A stretch of DNA of 64,000 bases from Pseudomonadota bacterium (GTDB lineage: Bacteria > Pseudomonadota > Alphaproteobacteria > Acetobacterales > Acetobacteraceae). The notes under the pieces are model-generated. The model made no database searches. It worked only from the letters and a program-made list of their open reading frames with translations, and had not been told where the DNA came from. Location of the stretch: NCBI GenBank assembly GCA_021818425.1, contig JAKAEC010000004.1:20237-84236 (forward strand). Reading direction: 5' to 3'. Position numbers and translations under genes: made by a program. Within the stretch, counting starts at the first letter, position 1, and every line of letters begins with the position of its first letter. Shown in pieces: positions 38,774-48,949 of this stretch.

Positions 38774-41040
38774 TGGAAACCATCCGCAAGGCCGCCGTTA
38801 TCGGCGCCGGCACCATGGGAGCGGCGATCGCCGCTCAATTCGCCAATGCCGGCGTGCCTGTGCTGTTGCTGGACATCGTAAAGGACGGCGCCAAAAACGC
38901 CATCGCCAAAATGCTCAAAACCGAGCCAGCACCTTTCATGTCCAAATACGCCGCCAAGCTGGTGACACCGGGCAACATCGAGGACGATTTGTCCCAGCTT
39001 TCCTCCTACGACTGGGTAGTCGAAGCCATTATTGAGCAACTGGACCTAAAGCAGGAGATTTATCGCAAGATTGACGCGGTGCGCCGCCCTGGCACGGCAG
39101 TGTCCTCCAACACCTCGACCATCCCGCTCGCCAAGCTCACGGAAGGAATGCCGGAGAGCTTCAAGCGGGATTTCATGATTACCCATTTCTTCAATCCGCC
39201 GCGCTATATGCGCTTGCTGGAGTTGGTGACCGGCCCGAAAACCGACCCGTCCCTCGCCAGCACGGTCGCTAATTTCTCCGACCTCATGCTCGGCAAAAGC
39301 GTGGTGAATGCCAAGGATTCGCCGGGCTTCATCGCCAACCGCCTTGGCGTTTTCTGGCTTCAAACCGGCGTTATCGAGGCCATGGACCAAGGACTGACTG
39401 TCGAAGAAGCCGACGCTATCATGGGTCGCCCATTCGGCCTCCCCAGAACCGGCGTGTTCGGCCTTATCGACTTAGTGGGTCTGGATTTAATGCCCCACAT
39501 TAATGCCAGTCTCGCTGGCTCGCTGCCGCAGGCTGACGCCTTCCACATCGCCAACCGTGACCTGCCGCTGCTCAAGAAAATGATCGAGGACGGCTATACG
39601 GGCCGCAAGGGCAAGGGCGGATTTTACCGCAAAGGATCAAAAGGCCGCGAAGCCATCGACCTCGTTACCGGCAATTATCGTCCGGTGCAAAAATCTAAAG
39701 CTCCGGAAACGCGTGATCTGCGCACTGTTCTTTTGGAATCCGATTACGCGTGGCGTGTGATGGGGCAAACCCTCGCTTACGCCGCTTCCCTGGTGCCAGA
39801 CGCGGCGGAGGATATTCACGCCATCGATGAAGCAATGCGCCTTGGCTATAATTGGAAGTCCGGCCCCTTCGAATTGATCGACAAAATTGGTGCGGACTGG
39901 CTAGCCGAAAAGCTCGCAATGGAGAATCTTCCTGTCCCTGCCTTGCTCGCCACTGCAAAGGGCACAAGCTTCTACCGCACAGAAAACGGCAGCCGCGAGT
40001 ACCTAGGCCGGGACGGTGCCTACTATAAGCTCACTCGCGCACAAGGTGTGCTGATGCTGGAGGACATAAAACTCACATCCAAAGCGTTGCTAAAAAACTC
40101 GTCCGCTGCATTGTGGGACATTGGCGATGGAGTGCTCTGCTTCGAGCTAACCTCAAAAAGCAATAGCTGGGACCAGAATAACCTTGAACTTCTTGAAAGA
40201 GCCATCGACCTCGTACCGCGTGGCCACCAGGCACTCGTGATCTATAACGAGGGTTCACATTTCTCCGCCGGCGCGAATCTCGGCCTTGCCCTCTTTGCCG
40301 CCAATATCGCGGCCTGGGGCGAGATTGACAAGCTCGTCGCCACAGGCCAGCGCATTTTCAAGAAACTGAAATATGCGCCCTTCCCCAGCGTCGCGGCACC
40401 GTTTGGCATGGCGCTGGGCGGGGGGTGCGAAATCGTTCTGCATTCCTCCGCCGTGCAAGCGCATGCCGAAACTTATATCGGCCTCGTGGAATGTGGGGTG
40501 GGCCTCGTGCCCGCGTGGGGCGGCTGTTCGGAAATGCTCGCCCGTTGGACGACCAACAAATCCATGCCGCACGGTCCCATGCCCGCGGCATCCAAGGTTT
40601 TTGAGACGGTCAGCACCGCCACGGTCAGCAAATCCGCTGCCAACGCCAAGGAGCTTCTGTTCTTGCGCGAGACGGATGGCATCACAATGAACCGCTACCG
40701 TTTGCTGGCTGACGCCAAAGCGAAGGCACTTTCCTTGGTAGAAAATTATACCCCGCCCGAGCCATTCACCTATCAGCTTCCTGGGGAGGATGGCCGCGTC
40801 GCCTTCACTATGGCGGTGAAGGATTTCCGCAAGAAGGGCCTTGCCACGCCCTATGACGAGATCGTAGCCGGTGAGCTTGCGACCGTGCTCTCTGGTGGCC
40901 AGGTGGACATCATCGACCGGCCGAGCGAGCAGGATATTCTAACTCTCGAACGTGCCGCCTTCACGCGGCTCATCCGAAAAGACGGCACGCTGGCCCGCAT
41001 TGAAACAATGCTCACCACCGGCAAGCCGCTTCGCAATTAA
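38770..41040 (+). CDS. 3-hydroxyacyl-CoA dehydrogenase/enoyl-CoA hydratase fusion
   Basis: AAVIGAGTMGAAIAAQFANAG, HFFNPPRYMRLLELV, hydratase region NEGSHFSAGANLGLAL. Start at 38770. Confidence 0.93.
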   Translation: MMETIRKAAVIGAGTMGAAIAAQFANAGVPVLLLDIVKDGAKNAIAKMLKTEPAPFMSKYAAKLVTPGNIEDDLSQLSSYDWVVEAIIEQLDLKQEIYRKIDAVRRPGTAVSSNTSTIPLAKLTEGMPESFKRDFMITHFFNPPRYMRLLELVTGPKTDPSLASTVANFSDLMLGKSVVNAKDSPGFIANRLGVFWLQTGVIEAMDQGLTVEEADAIMGRPFGLPRTGVFGLIDLVGLDLMPHINASLAGSLPQADAFHIANRDLPLLKKMIEDGYTGRKGKGGFYRKGSKGREAIDLVTGNYRPVQKSKAPETRDLRTVLLESDYAWRVMGQTLAYAASLVPDAAEDIHAIDEAMRLGYNWKSGPFELIDKIGADWLAEKLAMENLPVPALLATAKGTSFYRTENGSREYLGRDGAYYKLTRAQGVLMLEDIKLTSKALLKNSSAALWDIGDGVLCFELTSKSNSWDQNNLELLERAIDLVPRGHQALVIYNEGSHFSAGANLGLALFAANIAAWGEIDKLVATGQRIFKKLKYAPFPSVAAPFGMALGGGCEIVLHSSAVQAHAETYIGLVECGVGLVPAWGGCSEMLARWTTNKSMPHGPMPAASKVFETVSTATVSKSAANAKELLFLRETDGITMNRYRLLADAKAKALSLVENYTPPEPFTYQLPGEDGRVAFTMAVKDFRKKGLATPYDEIVAGELATVLSGGQVDIIDRPSEQDILTLERAAFTRLIRKDGTLARIETMLTTGKPLRN

Positions 41041-41052
41041 GGAGAAGAGGCC

Positions 41053-42834
41053 ATGCAAACCTATACCGCTCCATTGCGGGACATGCGCTTTGTTCTGCAC
41101 GAGTTACACCCCGCCAAACCCCTGCCCGGCACCGAGGACTTCACACCTGAATTGCTGGACACGATCCTGGAGGAAGCTAGCAAATTTTGCGCCGAGGTAC
41201 TGCTACCGCTCAACGCCCCCGGAGATGAGGAAGGTTGCCATTACGAGAATGGCGTCGTCCGCACCCCAAGAGGTTTCAAAGAAGCGTACCATGCCTTTAA
41301 CGATGCAGGTTGGGGAGCCTTAAACTCCGATCCGCAATATGGCGGCCAGGGCTTGCCGGAAACGGTGGCGAAGTTAGTGGAGGAGATGATCTGCGCCTGC
41401 AACATCTCCTTCGGCCTTTACCCCGGTCTCTCCCACGGTGCTTACGTGGCGCTGAAAGGCCACGGTTCAAAGGAACTGAAGGATTTCTATCTGCCCAAAC
41501 TCGTTTCAGGCGAATGGTCGGGCACCATGTGTCTCACTGAGTCTCATTGTGGCTCGGATCTCGGCTTGCTCCGCACCAAGGCAGTCGCTCAGGAGGATGG
41601 CAGCTATAAACTTACTGGCTCAAAAATCTTCATCTCCGCCGGTGAGCATGACATGTCCGAAAATATCGTCCATCTCGTGCTTGCACGCCTGCCTGATGCG
41701 CCACCCGGCATCAAGGGCATCTCTCTTTTTCTGGTACCGAAATTCCTACCTGCGGAAAATGGCAAGCTGGGTGCGCGTAACGGCGTGTCCTGTGCAGCCA
41801 TCGAGCACAAGATGGGTATCAAGGCTTCCGCCACCTGCCAGATAAATTTCGACGACGCGACAGGCTGGCTCGTCGGCATGCCTAATAAGGGAATGCAGGC
41901 AATGTTCGTGATGATGAACTCTGAACGCCTCTCTGTGGGCACGCAAGGATTAGGGATCGGTGAAGCCGCATACCAGAGCGCAGTTGCCTATGCCAAGGAC
42001 CGCCTGCAGGGCCGCTCCCTTGCAGGTGTCAGATACCCGGAAAAGCCGGCCGACCCGATCATCGTTCACCCGGATATCCGCCGGAATCTGATGACGATGC
42101 GCGCCTATAACGAAGGCTGCCGCGCGCTCGGCGTGTGGGTTGCAAGCGTCATGGACGTGGCGCAGCGCAGCGCGGATGAGAAAGAGAGAGCCGAAGCCGA
42201 AGAATTCGTTGCCGTGCTAACCCCAGTGGTGAAGGCCCTCTTCACAGATCTCGGGTTCGAGAGTGCCAACCTCGCAATGCAGACATATGGCGGTCATGGC
42301 TATATCCGTGACCACGGCATAGAACAACTGGTGCGCGATTCCCGCATCGCCATGATCTATGAAGGTACCAACGGCATCCAAGCGCTCGATCTTGTGGGCC
42401 GCAAACTACCCGCCAATATGGGTCGTTCCTTGCGCCGTTTCTTCCACCCGGTGGCGGAATTCATCGAAGCCAACCAAAACGACCCCATCGTCGGCACGCT
42501 GATACAGGGGTTTGCCCGCGCGTTCGGGGCCTTACAACTCGCCACTGGCTTCATCGCTGAAAAGGCACTGAAAGATGCTGAGGAAGCAGGTGCGGCCGCC
42601 ACTGACTATCTACGCATGTTCGGGCTGGTCGCACTTGGCTTCATGTGGATGCGCACCGCCAAGATCGCGGCGGAAAAAATGATGCAGTCCGGCCCCGACC
42701 ATGAGTTCTACAAAGCCAAACTTGCCACTGCGCGCTTCTTTGCCGAGCGTATCCTACCGCAGGCGGGTGCACTGCTGTTCGCCGTAAAATCCGGCAAGGC
42801 TTCGCTGATGGCGCTCGAAGACGAGGCTTTCTGA
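41053..42834 (+). CDS. Acyl-CoA dehydrogenase with C-terminal extension
   Basis: GTMCLTESHCGSDLGLLRTKA, AMQTYGGHGYIRDHGIEQLVRDSRIAMIYEGTNGIQALDL. Confidence 0.94.
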   Translation: MQTYTAPLRDMRFVLHELHPAKPLPGTEDFTPELLDTILEEASKFCAEVLLPLNAPGDEEGCHYENGVVRTPRGFKEAYHAFNDAGWGALNSDPQYGGQGLPETVAKLVEEMICACNISFGLYPGLSHGAYVALKGHGSKELKDFYLPKLVSGEWSGTMCLTESHCGSDLGLLRTKAVAQEDGSYKLTGSKIFISAGEHDMSENIVHLVLARLPDAPPGIKGISLFLVPKFLPAENGKLGARNGVSCAAIEHKMGIKASATCQINFDDATGWLVGMPNKGMQAMFVMMNSERLSVGTQGLGIGEAAYQSAVAYAKDRLQGRSLAGVRYPEKPADPIIVHPDIRRNLMTMRAYNEGCRALGVWVASVMDVAQRSADEKERAEAEEFVAVLTPVVKALFTDLGFESANLAMQTYGGHGYIRDHGIEQLVRDSRIAMIYEGTNGIQALDLVGRKLPANMGRSLRRFFHPVAEFIEANQNDPIVGTLIQGFARAFGALQLATGFIAEKALKDAEEAGAAATDYLRMFGLVALGFMWMRTAKIAAEKMMQSGPDHEFYKAKLATARFFAERILPQAGALLFAVKSGKASLMALEDEAF

Positions 42835-42910
42835 AAACGCTCCTAACTTTAGCGCCGGAACAGATGTCTATGGGCCATTTGACCGTAGACTTCTCACTGC
42901 CTACCGCAAT

Positions 42911-42938
42911 AAAAAACCCGGAGCGCGAGCGCTCCGGG
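42911..42938 (-). terminator. Intrinsic terminator of the cyo operon
   Basis: On the minus strand CCCGGAGCGC-TC-GCGCTCCGGG followed by TTTTTT. Confidence 0.92.
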
Positions 42939-42964
42939 CCATTAACCAACACGGATTTCGTCAA

Positions 42965-43348
42965 TCACTGCAGCAATGTTGGTTGCGAGGCCGCGGCGGC
43001 GCTAGTCGGCATCACCATGGTGCGCTGATTAAGTGACTGAAACATCCACACTGTTAGCCCCACCGTAATGATGAACAGCGGTAATGTAAGGATGAGAGAA
43101 ACTCCCTTCCAAATTTGCGCACGGGAAATGTCCAGCCCGTAGAACAGCGTCGCCTGCGAAAACAACGCCAGCGCGGCCAAGCCGCCCACCAATTCCACGA
43201 AAGACTGGTAAGGCAGATCGTGACGCATGGTCACAATAAGCGCCGCCCCCATCAGCACTACGGTGCTGACGAAACCCGCGATATAGCGCATCGCGCTACC
43301 CTGACGAACTTCCGGATGCGCGAGAGGATCGGAATGAGAACCGGCCAT
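42965..43348 (-). CDS. cyoD: Cytochrome o ubiquinol oxidase subunit IV
   Basis: Small 3-TM protein at the end of cyoABCD; start at MAGSHSDP (43348). Confidence 0.9.
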   Translation of the reverse strand: MAGSHSDPLAHPEVRQGSAMRYIAGFVSTVVLMGAALIVTMRHDLPYQSFVELVGGLAALALFSQATLFYGLDISRAQIWKGVSLILTLPLFIITVGLTVWMFQSLNQRTMVMPTSAAAASQPTLLQ

Positions 43349-43350
43349 CT

Positions 43351-43977
43351 TCAGGCTCCAATCATGTAAACATAAACATACAAACAAACCCAGATAGTTG
43401 CCTGAAACTGCCAGAACATGCGTAGGTTCAGCATCCGTGCCACCACCATGTCATTGAAACCAAAAAGCGGGATCTGCACAAGCATCACCAACATCCACAG
43501 AATGCCAACGCCCATATGGATCGCGTGAGTCAGGATGAGCACAAAATAAGCAGAGAGATAGCCAGAGCGATCCATGCCATCGCCATGCGCGGCCAGCGTG
43601 GCCAAATCGTTAACCCCAAAAGCCAAAAACACCAATGCCAGCACAATGGCAGCGATAATCCCCACGGCCGTGCCGCCACGTTTGCCATTTTTCATGGCCA
43701 CCGTAGCAAGGCTGTAGCAGGTCACAGAGCCGAGCACGGCAATGGTCTGCCAGAATCCCTCAATCGGATTGACGATCTGCGAGGCGACTGGGCCGCCAGC
43801 CGCATTCATTGGCGTATCAAGCACCGCATAAGAAGCGAAAAGAGCCGTGAACAGCAGCGCGTCGCTGAGCATGTAAAGCCAAAATCCCAGTGTACGGGCC
43901 GAGATTTGGTTGTGCCCATGATAACCTGGGCGAAACAACTGTGTGTTCGCAGTGGGTGCGGTTTCGTTGGCCATCAA
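43351..43977 (-). CDS. cyoC: Cytochrome o ubiquinol oxidase subunit III
   Basis: LGFWLYMLSDALLFTALFASYAVL, HAIHMGVGILWMLVML. Confidence 0.94.
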   Translation of the reverse strand: MMANETAPTANTQLFRPGYHGHNQISARTLGFWLYMLSDALLFTALFASYAVLDTPMNAAGGPVASQIVNPIEGFWQTIAVLGSVTCYSLATVAMKNGKRGGTAVGIIAAIVLALVFLAFGVNDLATLAAHGDGMDRSGYLSAYFVLILTHAIHMGVGILWMLVMLVQIPLFGFNDMVVARMLNLRMFWQFQATIWVCLYVYVYMIGA

Positions 43978-46046
43978 TGCGCCTCCGCGTGGGTGTGGTG
44001 GTGGGCACGGTCGGACTGCTCAGCCATGATCGCGCCGATGGCGAGGTCGCGTTCCATCGCCTCGACCTCCGCTGGTTGCAGATGGTAACCCGCGTTCTTG
44101 TCGAAGGAACGAATAATCACCACTAGGACGATGCCAACGAGCGAGATCGCCGCCAGCCACCAGATGCGCCAGATCATGGCGAAACCCCAGACACCAGCCA
44201 GCGCGCCCAAGATAACCGGCAGTCCGGAATTCCTTGGCATGTGAATGTCCTCATACACATCGGGCTTGGTATTCTCCAAGCCGTATTTACGGCGCCAAGC
44301 TAGCTCGTCCCGAGTATTTACCTGCGGCGTCACCGCATAATTGTAGAACGGTACAGGTGTCGGCGTCAGCCATTCCAGCGTGCGCGAGGTTCCCCATGGG
44401 TCTGCGGCCAAACGCTGCTTGTGTCGATTTCGAATTGAGACTACCAGCATGGTCGCAAAAAACACCAGCGAGATGACGTAGAGAACCATGCCTACTTCCT
44501 CGACCACCAGCATTGGCTTCCAAGCGGTGTTGAACGTCCAGTCAAGACGGCGCGTCTCCCCCTCAAAACCTAGCGCAAACATCGCCGAAAACACCGTGAC
44601 GGTGCCGATAGCGAACGTCCAGAAGAACGCTTTGCCCCAGCCTTCATCCAGTTTAAAGCCGAAAAGTTTCGGGAACCAGTAGGTTACCCCGGCGAACCCG
44701 GCGCATACCACCATCAGCACCATGCAATGGAAATGCGCGATAACGAACACACTGTCGTGCACCGTGTAATTGATCGCAGGAATTGCCAGCATCATCCCGG
44801 TCAGGCCGCCCACCAGGAGCAGGAACAACCCGAACATCGCCCAAAGCATCGGTACGGAATACGTGATCCGTCCACGGTAGAGGGTGAACATCCAGTTGAA
44901 CACCTTCACACCTGTTGGAATGCCAACAAGCATCGTCGCAACAGAGAAGAAGCCGTTGATGTCCGGCCCAGCGCCCATAGTGAAGAAGTGATGCAGCCAA
45001 ACCAACCAGGAAATTCCGGCGATGGCAAAAGTCGCCGCCACCATCGTCACATACCCGAATATCGGCTTTTCGGAGAAAGCCGGTATTACCTCGGAAATCA
45101 CACCGAAAGTTGGTAAGATAAGAAAGTACACTTCCGGATGCCCCCAAATCCAGAACAGGTTGGTGTACAACATCAGATTACCGCCCATGCCAGCGGTGAA
45201 GAAATGCGTGCCAAGATAGCGGTCGGCCCCCAGCAACGCCAACGCCACACCTAAAACGGGGAAGGCGGTGAGGCCGATGATGTTGGTAGAAAGCGTTGTC
45301 CAGCTAAATACCGGCATACGGAACCAGGACATGCCCGGAGCGCGCATATCTACAATTGTCACGATCATATTAATCGCGTTTAGCGTGGTGCCGACAGAGG
45401 AAATCTGAATCGCCCACATCCAGTAGTCGACGCCCACACCTGGCGAATAGGGCAACTCCGTCAGTGGAATCAACCCCACCCAACCAGCCTGTGAAAAATC
45501 GCCTACAAAGAGCGAGATCATCACCAGCACCGCAGCAGCGGTGGTCAGCCACAGACTCACCGCATTCATATATGGAAAGGCCATGTCGCGTGCGCCGATC
45601 TGCAGCGGCACGACGATGTTCTGAAACCCCGTCAGAATCGGTGTGGCCGCGAACAAGATCATTATCGTTCCGTGCGCGGAGTAAACCTGGTCGAAATGGA
45701 ATGGCGGCAGGAAACCGTGCTTTGCGCCCAACATGCCAGCGGCGTGCGGGCCGTTGGCTAGCACCTGCTGAGTGCGGATCAGCAAGCCATCGGCGAAACC
45801 GCGGAACAGCATGACCAAGCCGATGATAATATACATCACGCCGATCTTCTTGTGATCGACGGTGGTCAGCCATTCGCGCCACAGATAGCCGACTTTCTTA
45901 TGGTAAAGAACCAAACCGACGATAACGAGGCCGATCAGTGCCACGACCGCAAAAGTCACCTGCAGGATCGGGTTTTCATAGGGAATGGCGTTGAGCGTCA
46001 GCCGGCCGAGGAGCGGCGACCAAGGGCCCGGTACTTGCAACTGCAT
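43974..46046 (-). CDS. cyoB: Cytochrome o ubiquinol oxidase subunit I
   Basis: FWIWGHPEVYFLILPTFGVISEVIPAFS, TVHDSVFVIAHFHCMVL. Confidence 0.97.
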   Translation of the reverse strand: MQLQVPGPWSPLLGRLTLNAIPYENPILQVTFAVVALIGLVIVGLVLYHKKVGYLWREWLTTVDHKKIGVMYIIIGLVMLFRGFADGLLIRTQQVLANGPHAAGMLGAKHGFLPPFHFDQVYSAHGTIMILFAATPILTGFQNIVVPLQIGARDMAFPYMNAVSLWLTTAAAVLVMISLFVGDFSQAGWVGLIPLTELPYSPGVGVDYWMWAIQISSVGTTLNAINMIVTIVDMRAPGMSWFRMPVFSWTTLSTNIIGLTAFPVLGVALALLGADRYLGTHFFTAGMGGNLMLYTNLFWIWGHPEVYFLILPTFGVISEVIPAFSEKPIFGYVTMVAATFAIAGISWLVWLHHFFTMGAGPDINGFFSVATMLVGIPTGVKVFNWMFTLYRGRITYSVPMLWAMFGLFLLLVGGLTGMMLAIPAINYTVHDSVFVIAHFHCMVLMVVCAGFAGVTYWFPKLFGFKLDEGWGKAFFWTFAIGTVTVFSAMFALGFEGETRRLDWTFNTAWKPMLVVEEVGMVLYVISLVFFATMLVVSIRNRHKQRLAADPWGTSRTLEWLTPTPVPFYNYAVTPQVNTRDELAWRRKYGLENTKPDVYEDIHMPRNSGLPVILGALAGVWGFAMIWRIWWLAAISLVGIVLVVIIRSFDKNAGYHLQPAEVEAMERDLAIGAIMAEQSDRAHHHTHAEAH

Positions 46047-46064
46047 AATTTGCCTTCCTTCGCT

Positions 46065-46979
46065 CTATTTTTCGTTAGAGCCGATGCTCTTGGTCAATTT
46101 CGCTGAAACGGGATAAACCACGCCAGCCCGCGCGGCGGCCACCACCTTGTCGAACAAGTGCGGATCGGGGTTGGAAAAATACGAGACCTTGGCACCGACA
46201 TTCACCTGCGGCTGCGCCACCTTCTGGAACACCGCATAGCTCAGTTGGTTTGGGCTGGAGGCGGCCTTCTGTACCCAGGCATTGAAATCAGCCTGTGAGA
46301 CAACGTGCGTAGCGAACTGCATCCAAGAGAACCCCGCACCGGAGAAGTCCGCACCAAAGCCAGTATATTCACCCACAACCGGCGCGTCGAATGTATCCCT
46401 TGTTCGCATGCCCGGCATCACCGCAATCATCGGCGCAAGCTGGGGAATATAGATGTCGTTGGAAACGCAGGTCGAGGTCAGGCGCAGTCTTACGACGCTG
46501 CCCTTGGGTACTTCCAGCTCATCGATGGTGGCAACATGTTGCTTTGGATAAACAAAAACCCACTGCCAGTCGGTGTTGATGACATCCACATTCAACACGC
46601 TCTGTGGGTCAGCGCTTACCTGCTTCTGCAAAAGGCCCGGCTTATAAGGCTCAATAGCGTAGATAGTCTTGACAGAGTAGATGCCAAGCCCGGCAACCAC
46701 CACGAACGGCACCCCCCAAACCAGCAGTTCCAACGCCGTGTTGTGTGACCACTCGGGATCGTAGGCGGCATTCGCGCTCTTGCGGTAGCGCCAGCCAAAA
46801 ATCGCTATGGCCAGCAGCACCGGCAGAATGATCACAAGCATCACGACCGTATCGATGATTGTGGCATGCCATTCTTGAGTGGCGATCGCGTTGATGGGAT
46901 GAAAAAGCTGGTAATTACCGCTTGAACACGCACCGAGCGCCAGCAGCGGCAGCAGAGCGAGATAGGATTTCAGTCTCAA
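46065..46979 (-). CDS. cyoA: Cytochrome o ubiquinol oxidase subunit II
   Basis: Lipoprotein signal LALLPLLALGACSSG; DVINTDWQWVFVYPKQHVATIDELEVPKGSVVRLRLTSTCVSNDIYIPQL. Confidence 0.95.
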   Translation of the reverse strand: MRLKSYLALLPLLALGACSSGNYQLFHPINAIATQEWHATIIDTVVMLVIILPVLLAIAIFGWRYRKSANAAYDPEWSHNTALELLVWGVPFVVVAGLGIYSVKTIYAIEPYKPGLLQKQVSADPQSVLNVDVINTDWQWVFVYPKQHVATIDELEVPKGSVVRLRLTSTCVSNDIYIPQLAPMIAVMPGMRTRDTFDAPVVGEYTGFGADFSGAGFSWMQFATHVVSQADFNAWVQKAASSPNQLSYAVFQKVAQPQVNVGAKVSYFSNPDPHLFDKVVAAARAGVVYPVSAKLTKSIGSNEK

Positions 46980-47215
46980 GGTCGCCTCGCATCAAATGGT
47001 TGACGCCAGAGCACAGCAAAACCAGCTCCGGAAGCCATCTCTTACAACCCAGCCGCCCGGCACTTTGATGCCCTGCAGCAAGCCGTAGAAAGCCTTTAAA
47101 GCGATTGTGCCTGAGCGGAAAGCCGTCGCCGCGTTTTCAACCGGCATAACAGTAATACGACGAGCCCATAGCGCTCTATTTTAGCTTAAAAATAAATAAG
47201 TTACATGCGGTTTAG

Positions 47216-48070
47216 CTATTCACCAGCAATCAGCTGACGATAGAGATGCCAGCTAGCGTGCCCCAGGATGGGAATCGTCAGAGATAACCCAAGCAACCCC
47301 GGCAGAGCCCCGATCACCAACCCAGCCACGACCACACCACCCCAAGCTAGCGTCAACAGGGGGTTCGCCGTTGCCGTATGCAGGGAAGTGGAAATCACCG
47401 CGCCCACGCTCATTTCACGGTCCAGCGCCAATTGAAAGCCGACAAGGCCAATCATCAGGGCCACCAACGCGAACCCAGCACCCAGCAGTATGCCGAGTGC
47501 CAACATTTCATAGCCTGCTGCGGTGGTAAAGAGATTGCTAAAGAATGCCCCCCCGGCAAGCCGACCAAGGGTGATAGAATAAAGTACCCCTGCCGAGACG
47601 ATCCATAGTGCAAACAGTCCGATCAGCAGAAGTGCCAGTCGTTGAACGGTAAGTCTCCTGGGCGAATCAAAGATCGCGGCCGCGGCGTCGGCTGTCGCGG
47701 TGCCATCACGCTCATGCTGGCGGCTCAACGCCGCGAACCAGATTGTCCCCGCGGGACCTATCAACGCCAAACCCGCGCAGATGGGGAAGATAAAAGGCAA
47801 CAAAGCCCGGTCGAGAATTACCCCTGCCAGTAGCGCACCCGCCAGCGGATAAATCACCACGTGCACGGCAATGTCCGTTCGGAAGGCTCGCCAATCCGCT
47901 ATCCCTGCCCGCAGCGCGGCAAAAATTGCGCCCATCCCGGCGTGCTGAATCCGGATCGGACCAGCCGCTGCTTCAGGATAGATTGTATGCGGATACTGAT
48001 CAGCACCAGGATAACCTCGCGCTTTATCAGGGTCGGCAAAATTGCGGGATCCACCCAAGGAAGCAATCAT
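47216..48070 (-). CDS. DUF2189 family integral membrane protein
   Basis: Six-TM pattern, FRTDIAVHVVIYPLAGALLAGVIL...FPICAGLALIGPAGTIWFAALSR. Start probably 48070 (MIASLGG). Confidence 0.75.
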   Translation of the reverse strand: MIASLGGSRNFADPDKARGYPGADQYPHTIYPEAAAGPIRIQHAGMGAIFAALRAGIADWRAFRTDIAVHVVIYPLAGALLAGVILDRALLPFIFPICAGLALIGPAGTIWFAALSRQHERDGTATADAAAAIFDSPRRLTVQRLALLLIGLFALWIVSAGVLYSITLGRLAGGAFFSNLFTTAAGYEMLALGILLGAGFALVALMIGLVGFQLALDREMSVGAVISTSLHTATANPLLTLAWGGVVVAGLVIGALPGLLGLSLTIPILGHASWHLYRQLIAGE

Positions 48071-48271
48071 TGTTTTTCCTCCAATTGTACGTCCGCTTTG
48101 GCGAACGCCTCGCTTTTTTTTAGTAAAGCGCGATTTCCGGCTTTCAACCAGAAAATTCGTAATGTCTTGAAAGCGTACGGGCAATGCACAAAAGGTATCG
48201 AAACATGCCTGGACTCAGCAACCAGCCAAGTGCAGCCTTTTGCACGTCGCTTTCTTGTTCAGGAGGGTCCC

Positions 48272-48949
48272 ATGCGCGGCCTATTTCTGTCTTCTCTGTT
48301 TCTGGCGTCCGGCCTTAGCAACTTGGCGACGGCCGCTCCGGTGGTACCGCGCCCCGCCTATGACCCGCCTGACAATGCTACCAGCGAAACCGCCATTCTT
48401 TCCGGCGGCTGCTTCTGGGGTGTACAGGGGGTTTATGAGCATGTGAAAGGCGTAGGACGGGCCGTCTCCGGCTACACTGGCGGCAAGGCGAGCACCGCGC
48501 ACTACGAAGCCGTGAGCACCGGCACCACCGGCCAAGCGGAATCTGTGAAAATCACCTTCGATCCGCGGGTGATTTCCTACGGCCAAATCTTGCAAATCTA
48601 TTTCACGGTCGTCACCAACCCGACGGAACTCGATTATCAAGGCCCCGACCATGGCACACAATATCGCGGCGAGATCTGGGCCGAAACGCCTACGCAAAAA
48701 GAAATCGCGACACGCTACATCGCCCAGCTCACCGCCGCGCATAGCTTCTCAAACCCCATCGTGACGCGCGTTGACAAAGCCATGCCGTTCTACCAGGCGG
48801 AAACCTATCATCAGGATTTTATGATCCGGCACCCGGATAATCCGTACATCGCCTATAATGACATTCCAAAGGTCGAAGCCCTGCGGGCGCGGTTTCCGAA
48901 CCTGTACCGCACCAAGCCCGTAACCGTGCTGAAAAGCCAAACACCATGA
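48272..48949 (+). CDS. msrA: Peptide-methionine (S)-S-oxide reductase with signal peptide
   Basis: AILSGGCFWGVQGVYEHVKGV, GYTGG, TEYRG-like HGTQYRGEIW; SD AGGAGG at 48261-48266; signal peptide MRGLFLSSLFLASGLSNLATAA. Confidence 0.93.
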   Translation: MRGLFLSSLFLASGLSNLATAAPVVPRPAYDPPDNATSETAILSGGCFWGVQGVYEHVKGVGRAVSGYTGGKASTAHYEAVSTGTTGQAESVKITFDPRVISYGQILQIYFTVVTNPTELDYQGPDHGTQYRGEIWAETPTQKEIATRYIAQLTAAHSFSNPIVTRVDKAMPFYQAETYHQDFMIRHPDNPYIAYNDIPKVEALRARFPNLYRTKPVTVLKSQTP

